This document shows, in pieces, positions 1 through 5,582 of a DNA stretch of 5,582 nt (positions are counted from its first letter, which is position 1; every line of letters starts with the position of its first letter). This DNA is from an uncultured Subdoligranulum sp. (GTDB taxonomy: Bacteria > Bacillota_A > Clostridia > Oscillospirales > Ruminococcaceae), in the NCBI GenBank assembly GCA_900772715.1, contig CAAGRN010000216.1, positions 1-5,582 of the forward strand, given 5' to 3'. The translations under genes were made by a program, and so were the position numbers. The notes under the pieces are model-generated. The model was given only the letters and a program-made list of their open reading frames with translations, did no database searches and was not told the DNA's origin.

Positions 1-360
1 GCGGGTAAATTCGCCGGGCGCGGCGGGTTCGGCGCCCGCCAGCAGCAGCGCTTCCAGCAGCCCGTCCGCCATGGCGGTGCCGCCGTGAACCGACAATTCA
101 ATGACATCCTCGCCCGTGTAGGAGTGCGGCGCGCGGAAAAACAGCGCCACGGTTTCGTCCATTTCGGCACCGCGCAGGGTGTAATGCCCGAACAGCGCCG
201 TGTACCCGCGGGCATCCAGCACGGATTTTTGACGATGCAGCGGCACAAATACCTTGCTTACAATGGGGTAGGCTTCCGGTCCGGAAACGCGCACCACGGC
301 AATGCCGCCCGCACCCGGGGGCGTTGCCAGCGCGCAGACGGTCTTGTGCATACGATCCAT
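1..360 (-). CDS. mnmE: MnmE (TrmE) tRNA modification GTPase, N-terminal 120 codons, runs off the window
   Basis: MnmE works with MnmG to install the carboxymethylaminomethyl (or aminomethyl) group on U34 of certain tRNAs, using a methylene-tetrahydrofolate carbon and GTP hydrolysis, in the cytoplasm. What is visible is the N-terminal folate-binding domain. Residues 12-27 read ATPPGAGGIAVVRVSG, residues 76-85 RAPHSYTGED, residues 88-94 ELSVHGG, and the fragment ends in PGEFTR at 115-120. All are hallmark blocks of the family. The G domain and C-terminal catalytic cysteine lie outside the window; family members are about 455-460 residues. The start is ATG at 360-358, with GAAGGAG ten bases upstream (377-371); a second ATG at codon 4 is possible but too close to homologous starts to be preferred. 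The gene has its own candidate promoter and follows two terminators, so it is probably a separate unit from gyrBA. Identification is from motifs and very secure. Confidence 0.95.
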   Translation of the reverse strand, partial: MDRMHKTVCALATPPGAGGIAVVRVSGPEAYPIVSKVFVPLHRQKSVLDARGYTALFGHYTLRGAEMDETVALFFRAPHSYTGEDVIELSVHGGTAMADGLLEALLLAGAEPAAPGEFTR

Positions 361-370
361 AGTTGTGACG

Positions 371-377
371 CTCCTTC
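371..377 (-). promoter_or_regulatory. Ribosome binding site of mnmE
   Basis: The minus strand reads GAAGGAG ten bases before the ATG at 360. It supports that ATG over the codon-4 ATG. Just upstream the leader is unusually U-rich, with ATGTTTTTT occurring twice between about 378 and 397. Confidence 0.7.
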
Positions 378-409
378 AAAAAACATAAAAAAACATACTC
401 TAACACTTT

Positions 410-438
410 AGCATACCACGAAAACGCGCATTTTTCCA
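410..438 (-). promoter_or_regulatory. Candidate sigma-70/sigma-A promoter for mnmE
   Basis: On the minus strand a -35-like TGGAAA (438-433) is followed by 17 bases and a -10-like TATGCT (415-410). The -10 is preceded by TGG, giving an extended -10 (TGnTATGCT). Each hexamer matches the consensus at 4 of 6 positions. The start of transcription would fall near 403, giving a leader of about 43 bases to the mnmE ATG. Its place, just downstream of two terminators that close the gyrase operon, is what one would expect for a new transcription unit. Prediction from sequence only. Confidence 0.45.
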
Positions 439-467
439 GAGGGTTTGGCGATTTTTCGCGCAATTTT

Positions 468-520
468 GCAAAAAACAAAACCGGGAAAGTTTTTAACAGA
501 ACGGTTAAAAACTTTCCCGG
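468..520 (-). terminator. Intrinsic terminator, second of two after gyrA
   Basis: A perfect 17-bp inverted repeat, CCGGGAAAGTTTTTAAC (481-497) and GTTAAAAACTTTCCCGG (504-520), encloses a 6-base loop. On the minus strand the stem is followed at once by TTTTGTTTTTTGC (480-468), the U-tract of a rho-independent terminator. On the plus strand the stem is followed by AAAATAACC, so the signal is mainly one-directional, serving transcription that comes from gyrA. Confidence 0.85.
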
Positions 521-548
521 AAAATAACCAGTATCCCACCGCGCCGAC

Positions 549-578
549 AAAAAAATGTGTCCGCGCAAGCGGACACAT
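549..578 (-). terminator. Intrinsic terminator, first after gyrA
   Basis: A perfect 10-bp stem (ATGTGTCCGC at 555-564, GCGGACACAT at 569-578) closes a 4-base loop. On the minus strand it runs into seven T residues (555-549). This is a compact, canonical rho-independent terminator about 230 bases beyond the gyrA stop codon. It is probably the main end of the gyrB-rayT-gyrA transcript, with the hairpin at 520-481 as backup. Confidence 0.85.
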
Positions 579-612
579 CAGTTTGGCAACAAAGCCCTTT
601 TTCGGGTAGCAA

Positions 613-638
613 TGTAGGGCGCGTGTCTTGACCGCGCC
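613..638 (+). repeat. REP-like unit, left arm of the 3' UTR pair
   Basis: GTAG (614-617) directly abuts the stem GGCGCG (618-623), a 9-base loop containing TCTTGA, and CGCGCC (633-638). It shares head and loop bases with the right arm (TGTAGGG, then TCTTG) although the stem sequence differs. Confidence 0.65.
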
Positions 639-722
639 GCACCGCTGGCTGCGCGCAGCGCATAAAATCGCGCCGAACGGCGCGCCGTTTCCCGATACAT
701 CGTGCTGTCGGGAATGCTGCAC

Positions 723-747
723 GGAACGGGCAAGACCGTTCCCTACA
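723..747 (-). repeat. REP-like unit, right arm of the 3' UTR pair
   Basis: Read on the minus strand, GTAG (746-743) directly abuts the stem GGAACGG (742-736), loop TCTTGC, and CCGTTCC (729-723). Compared with the left arm, both sides of the stem have changed together so pairing is kept, while the head and the loop core TCTTG are conserved. Confidence 0.65.
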
Positions 748-810
748 AACCTGCCGAAAGTTCGCAATGGACCAATAAGTTTATCAACAGCCGGAATGTC
801 GCCTAATTCC

Positions 811-3387
811 TTATTCTTCCTCGTCCGTCGGGGTGGCGTCCTCGGCGGCTTCGGCTGCCAATTCCTCCGCCTCGATGGCTGCCAGCTCCTCGGGGGTGGG
901 GTCGGTCTCGCCGGTGTCCTCGACCTCGGCGGTTTCGGCGGTGTTGTCGCGGTCAACACGGGCGACCACGGCAACCTTGTCGCCGTCCAGCAGGCGCATG
1001 GCGCGCACGCCGCCGCCGTAACGGCTTTGCAGCGTGATGTCGCTGGCGTGGACGCGGATCAAAATACCGTTCTGGCTGATCAAAATCAGGTCGTCGGTCT
1101 CGTCCACGATCTTGATGCCCGCTACGTTGCCGCGCGTGTAGTTGCGGATGCCGATGCCGCCGCGGTTGGTGATGCGGTAATCGTCAATGCGGCTGCGGCG
1201 TCCCTTGCCGTCCTCGGCAATGGTCAGGATGGTCGCGCCCGGGCGGCAAACGCCGGCGCCCACCACATAGTCGCCCTCGCGCAGGCGGATGGCACGCACG
1301 CCGTGGCTGGTGCGTCCCATGGCGCGGGCGCCGTCCTCCACAAAGCGGATGGCTGCGCCGTCGTGGGTGGCGACGATGATTTCATCATCGCCCTTGGTCA
1401 GATGGCTCCAAACTAAGCTGTCGCCCTCGTTCAGCGCAATGGCGATCAGACCCATCTTGCGGATGTTGCGGAACTGCGACAGCGGCGTGCGCTTGATCAG
1501 ACCCTGACGGGTGATCATCGTGGCGTAGGTGTTGTCCTCGTCGGTGTCGGCGGCCTGGCGCAGCATCAGGGTGACCTTTTCGCCCTCCTGCAATTGCAGC
1601 AGATTGACGATGTGGGTACCCTTGGCGGTGCGGCTGCCCTCGGGGACCTGGTAGCCCTTCAGCCGGTAGACGCGACCCTGGTCGGTCATAAACAGCATAT
1701 AATCGTGGGTCGAACCGACGTACAGCTCCTCGGTAAAGTCCTCGTCCTTTTGGGTCATACCCTGCACGCCGCGCCCGCCGCGGTTCTGCGCCTGATAGGT
1801 GTCCAGCGTCGTGCGCTTGATGTAGCCCTCGTGGGTCAGCGTAAAGACGCAGGTTTCCTCGGGGATGAGGTCCTCAATGTCCACCTCGCCGGAAACGGTT
1901 TCGATGGAGGTGCGGCGCTCGTCGCCGTACTTGTCGGCAAGGGCGGTCAAATCGGTCTTGACGATCTGCTTGACGTGGCTGTCGTTGGCGAGGATGTCCT
2001 TGTAATCGGCGATGGCAAGGCGCAGATCGCCCAACTCCTGCTCGATTTTCAAAATTTCCAGACCCGCCAAGCGACCCAATTGCAGCTTGACGATGGCATC
2101 CGCCTGTACTTCGTCAAAGCCGAAGTTGTCCATAATGGCCTGGCGCGCCTCGGCAAAGCCGCCCTTGCAGGCGCGGATGGTGGCGATGATCTCATCGACG
2201 ATGTCCACCGCCTTGCGCAGACCTTCCAGAATATGCTCGCGCTCCTGCGCCTTTTTCAAATCGAAGGCGGTGCGGCGGCGGATGACCTGCATCTGGAACT
2301 CAATATAGCGTTCCATCATCGTTTTCAGGCTCATAATCTTGGGAACGCCGTCGTCCAGCGCCAGCATAATGACACCCACGGTGTCCTGCAGCTGGGTGTA
2401 GCGGTAGAGCTGGTTCAGCACGACCTGGGGGTTTGCGTCCTTTTTGACCTCGATGACGATCTTCATACCCGTGCGGGAGGAGGATTCGTCGTTCAGGTCG
2501 CTGATGCCCTCGATGCGCTTGTCCTTGACAAGGTCGGCGATGCTCTCGATCAGGCGGGTCTTGTTGACCATATAGGGGATCTCGGTGACGAGAATTTCAA
2601 ACCGCCCGTTTTTCTTTTCGACAATTTCGGCACGCCCGCGTAGGGTGATCTTGCCGCGCCCGGTCGAGTAGGCGGCGCGGATGCCGCTGCGCCCCATAAT
2701 GATGCCGCCGGTGGGGAAGTCGGGTCCCTTGACGTGTTCCATCAGCCCGGCGAGGTCGATCTCGGGGTCGTCCATCAGGGCGATCATACCGTTGACGATC
2801 TCGCGCAGGTTGTGCGGCGGGATGTTGGTCGCCATACCGACAGCGATGCCTTGGCTGCCGTTGACCAGCAGGTTGGGGAAGCGGCTGGGCAGGACGTGGG
2901 GTTCCTTTTTGGTTTCGTCAAAGTTGGGGTCCCAGTCGATGGTGTCCTTCTCGATGTCGGTCAGCATTTCGCACGCCATCTTGGACATACGCGCCTCGGT
3001 ATAACGGTAGGCAGCCGGGGGGTCGCCGTCCACGGAGCCGAAGTTGCCCTGACCGTCTACCAGCGGGTACCGCAGGCTGAAATCCTGTGCCAGACGCACC
3101 ATGGCGTCGTACACGGAAGCGTCGCCGTGCGGGTGGTAAGAACCCAGCACGGCACCGACGGTGTCGGCGGATTTGCGGTAGGGGTGCTGCGGGTCGTTGC
3201 CGCGCTCGTGCATGGTGTACAGAATACGGCGGTGAACGGGTTTCAAGCCGTCGCGCACGTCAGGCAGCGCACGCGCCACGATGACGGACATCGAGTAATC
3301 CAGAAACGCGGTTTCGATTTCGTCCTTGACATCGCGCACAATGACCTTGGTACCCGACCCGGGCACCATAATAATATTTTCTTCCAT
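811..3387 (-). CDS. gyrA: DNA gyrase subunit A, complete (858 aa)
   Basis: GyrA is the breakage-reunion and DNA-wrapping subunit of DNA gyrase (A2B2), which introduces negative supercoils in an ATP-dependent way. The N-terminal winged-helix/tower part carries the catalytic site AAYRYTEAR with the active tyrosine at Y129 and its partner R128. The quinolone-determining region [10 protein letters not shown] spans 85-94. The C-terminal beta-pinwheel starts near residue 510 and holds the GyrA box QNRGGRG at 534-540, which marks a true GyrA rather than ParC. Pinwheel blades continue to about 810, followed by a strongly acidic tail (20 Asp/Glu in the last 47 residues). Length is normal for the family. 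The start ATG (3387-3385) is backed by AAGGTGAT five bases upstream; Met7 is a less likely alternative. It is the last gene of the gyrB operon, with terminators at 578-549 and 520-468. Residue 90 is alanine where E. coli has Ser83. Confidence 0.98.
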   Translation of the reverse strand: MEENIIMVPGSGTKVIVRDVKDEIETAFLDYSMSVIVARALPDVRDGLKPVHRRILYTMHERGNDPQHPYRKSADTVGAVLGSYHPHGDASVYDAMVRLAQDFSLRYPLVDGQGNFGSVDGDPPAAYRYTEARMSKMACEMLTDIEKDTIDWDPNFDETKKEPHVLPSRFPNLLVNGSQGIAVGMATNIPPHNLREIVNGMIALMDDPEIDLAGLMEHVKGPDFPTGGIIMGRSGIRAAYSTGRGKITLRGRAEIVEKKNGRFEILVTEIPYMVNKTRLIESIADLVKDKRIEGISDLNDESSSRTGMKIVIEVKKDANPQVVLNQLYRYTQLQDTVGVIMLALDDGVPKIMSLKTMMERYIEFQMQVIRRRTAFDLKKAQEREHILEGLRKAVDIVDEIIATIRACKGGFAEARQAIMDNFGFDEVQADAIVKLQLGRLAGLEILKIEQELGDLRLAIADYKDILANDSHVKQIVKTDLTALADKYGDERRTSIETVSGEVDIEDLIPEETCVFTLTHEGYIKRTTLDTYQAQNRGGRGVQGMTQKDEDFTEELYVGSTHDYMLFMTDQGRVYRLKGYQVPEGSRTAKGTHIVNLLQLQEGEKVTLMLRQAADTDEDNTYATMITRQGLIKRTPLSQFRNIRKMGLIAIALNEGDSLVWSHLTKGDDEIIVATHDGAAIRFVEDGARAMGRTSHGVRAIRLREGDYVVGAGVCRPGATILTIAEDGKGRRSRIDDYRITNRGGIGIRNYTRGNVAGIKIVDETDDLILISQNGILIRVHASDITLQSRYGGGVRAMRLLDGDKVAVVARVDRDNTAETAEVEDTGETDPTPEELAAIEAEELAAEAAEDATPTDEEE

Positions 3388-3392
3388 GGTAT

Positions 3393-3398
3393 CACCTT
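3393..3398 (-). promoter_or_regulatory. Ribosome binding site of gyrA
   Basis: The minus strand reads AAGGTG (continuing AT), complementary to the 3' end of 16S rRNA, five bases before the gyrA ATG. It lies wholly within the 16 bases between the transposase stop codon and the gyrA start, so gyrA keeps its own translation signal. Confidence 0.8.
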
Positions 3399-3403
3399 AA
3401 AAA

Positions 3404-3922
3404 TCAAAATACATCGTTTGTATCGGGGGTGCCGGTTTTGCCCTGCAAAAGCCAGTTAAGCGGATTGTTGTCGATATATTGCCAGATTTGTTCAAAATCG
3501 CTGCGGTTGCGGATGATGTGGTCGTAGAAAGAACGCTGCCAGACGGCAAAACCTGCCTCGCGGCTGACGCTTGCCTTATAAGAGCTGATGATGCGGGGGA
3601 CTGTAGGGGCGGCATATATGCCGCCCGCAGGCGCCTTGCCGTCACAGCCAACGGAAAGTATCATATGCAGATGATTGGGCATGATAACATATTTTTCAAC
3701 CCGCGTGTCGGGGAAGTGGGTTTCGATTGCCAGAAGATTTTTCTCGGCAATTTTACCGGTTTCGCTCAGGCAGGTTTGCACGGGCGGCATATATGCCGCC
3801 CCTACAATCCGCCCGAAAAGAAAAGCCTTATCCTTGGTACACAGGGTGAGGAAATAATAGGCATGGGAGCCGTAATCAAATTGCGGCAGGCGGCAGGATT
3901 TGCGTTTGGGTGCGGGTTCCAT
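3404..3922 (-). CDS. REP-associated Y1/HUH transposase (RAYT, TnpA-REP-like), 172 aa
   Basis: This is a Y1_Tnp superfamily protein, a single-strand DNA endonuclease related to IS200/IS605 transposases. Such enzymes use an HUH metal site and one tyrosine to nick hairpin DNA. Visible motifs are the N-terminal RLPQFDYGSHAYYFLTLCTK (11-30), the HUH motif in MPNHLHMIL (H84, H86), and WQRSFYDHIIR (128-138) with probable catalytic Y133. The YIDNNPLNW motif (149-157) follows. All expected core motifs are present, so it looks intact. Its ATG lies 6 bases beyond the gyrB stop and has no strong ribosome binding site, suggesting translation coupled to gyrB; its stop lies 16 bases before gyrA. A sample of its sequence (3661-3720) is about 47% GC, lower than the flanking gyr genes look, consistent with acquisition. 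It contains two copies of a palindrome that add the peptides VGAAYMPPV (40-48) and AGGIYAAPT (99-107). Recognised target sites are unknown, but GTAG-headed hairpins in this window are candidates. Confidence 0.88.
   Translation of the reverse strand: MEPAPKRKSCRLPQFDYGSHAYYFLTLCTKDKAFLFGRIVGAAYMPPVQTCLSETGKIAEKNLLAIETHFPDTRVEKYVIMPNHLHMILSVGCDGKAPAGGIYAAPTVPRIISSYKASVSREAGFAVWQRSFYDHIIRNRSDFEQIWQYIDNNPLNWLLQGKTGTPDTNDVF
3602..3627 (+). repeat. REP-like palindromic unit inside the transposase gene, copy 1
   Basis: The perfect 20-nt palindrome GGGCGGCATATATGCCGCCC (3607-3626) is directly preceded by GTAG (3603-3606). The whole 26-base unit is repeated exactly, in inverted orientation, at 3781-3806. 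In the host gene it is read in frame as AGGIYAAPT (residues 99-107), between the HUH motif and the catalytic tyrosine. Confidence 0.8.
3781..3806 (-). repeat. REP-like palindromic unit inside the transposase gene, copy 2
   Basis: Exact inverted copy of the unit at 3602-3627: palindrome at 3782-3801, with GTAG on the minus strand at 3805-3802 abutting it. Here it is read in a different phase, as VGAAYMPPV (residues 40-48), upstream of the HUH motif. Together with copy 1 it forms a pair with GTAG heads pointing outward, 153 bases apart. Confidence 0.8.
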
Positions 3923-3928
3923 GGCACA

Positions 3929-5582
<1,654 letters not shown>

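Larger units (their letters stand above)
613..747. repeat. Composite REP/BIME-like element in the gyrA 3' untranslated region
   Basis: This 135-base unit begins with TGTAGGG (613-619) and ends with its exact complement CCCTACA (741-747). Each end is a GTAG-headed hairpin. Between them lie further self-complementary pieces: the palindrome GCTGCGCGCAGC (648-659), a CGCGCC/GGCGCG hairpin with a 4-base loop (669-684), and a TTCCCGA/TCGGGAA stem with a 12-base loop (689-714). The unit encodes no protein. It resembles bacterial interspersed mosaic elements, in which two REP units face each other in inverse orientation. Transcribed from gyrA it would form a highly folded 3' untranslated region. A non-autonomous transposon (MITE) is the main alternative; no clear target-site duplication is visible. 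Confidence 0.7.
361..810. other. Gene-free stretch between gyrA and mnmE: REP-like pair, two terminators, promoter
   Basis: I find no credible gene in these 450 bases. Open frames crossing it on either strand are low-complexity shadows without family motifs or plausible ribosome binding sites. The stretch instead holds ordered regulatory structure. Reading in the direction of transcription it contains about 60 bases of plain 3' untranslated sequence, a composite REP-like element (747-613), a GCGGACACAT hairpin terminator (578-549), a long AT-rich hairpin terminator (520-468), and the mnmE promoter and leader. The 34 bases between the REP pair and the first terminator show nothing recognisable. 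Confidence 0.75.

Noticed and set aside
378..397. Poly-T runs in the mnmE leader as a possible terminator or attenuator
   Set aside because: No convincing stem precedes them; only a 4-bp CTAA/TTAG match is present, too weak to call.
613..747. CRISPR array or riboswitch in the gyrA-mnmE gap
   Set aside because: There are no regularly spaced direct repeats. The structure lies downstream of gyrA and before terminators, not in a leader, and fits an inverted REP pair better.
98..974. Minus-strand open frames of 156 and 188 codons crossing the gyrA-mnmE gap
   Set aside because: They run through two terminator hairpins and the REP-like element and overlap gyrA or mnmE out of frame. No homology pattern is seen.
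1594..2643. A 349-codon open frame on the plus strand opposite gyrA
   Set aside because: Antisense shadow of gyrA with biased composition and no recognisable domain or ribosome binding site.
3397..3651. An 84-codon minus-strand frame overlapping the 3' half of the transposase, containing AAYMPPLQ
   Set aside because: The familiar-looking peptide is only the palindrome read in another phase. The frame lacks transposase motifs, whereas the frame at 3922-3404 has all of them.

Overview
The window reads almost entirely on the minus strand. It shows a gyrase operon, gyrB (3' part) followed by a small transposase-like gene and gyrA (complete), then a gene-free stretch of 450 bases and the first 120 codons of mnmE. 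The gyrases are of the short-GyrB type found in Gram-positive bacteria. High GC in the gyr genes, AGGAGG-type ribosome binding sites, intrinsic terminators and sequence details (Gyr[14 protein letters not shown], Gyr[15 protein letters not shown]) suggest a GC-rich gut clostridium of the Oscillospiraceae/Ruminococcaceae kind. This placement is from remembered family features, not a search. A gyrBA operon beside mnmE suggests, but does not prove, an origin-proximal locus.

Layout from right to left, in the direction of transcription. Positions 5582-3929 hold gyrB without roughly its first 90-100 codons. Positions 3922-3404 hold a complete 172-residue Y1/HUH single-strand transposase of the REP-associated (RAYT) kind, wedged 6 nt after the gyrB stop and 16 nt before the gyrA start. 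Positions 3387-811 hold complete gyrA (858 aa). Positions 810-361 hold a REP-like inverted pair (747-613), two intrinsic terminators (578-549 and 520-468) and a candidate mnmE promoter (438-410). Positions 360-1 hold the N-terminal folate-binding domain of MnmE.

The most interesting signal is a set of four short hairpin elements. In all four, the tetranucleotide GTAG directly abuts the 5' foot of a GC-rich stem, the same architecture as enterobacterial REP sequences recognised by TnpA-REP/RAYT enzymes. Two copies form a head-outward inverted pair in the gyrA 3' untranslated region. The other two form a head-outward inverted pair inside the transposase gene itself, where a perfect 20-nt palindrome is read in frame and adds short peptide inserts at what look like variable loops. 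The window therefore appears to hold both the enzyme and its probable substrate sites, embedded in a gyrase operon. This is notable because some REP arrays in Escherichia coli are known gyrase binding sites.

GyrB and GyrA together form the A2B2 DNA gyrase. GyrA carries alanine at the main quinolone-contact position (E. coli Ser83) and GyrB carries tryptophan at the E. coli Lys447 position; both bear on quinolone response.
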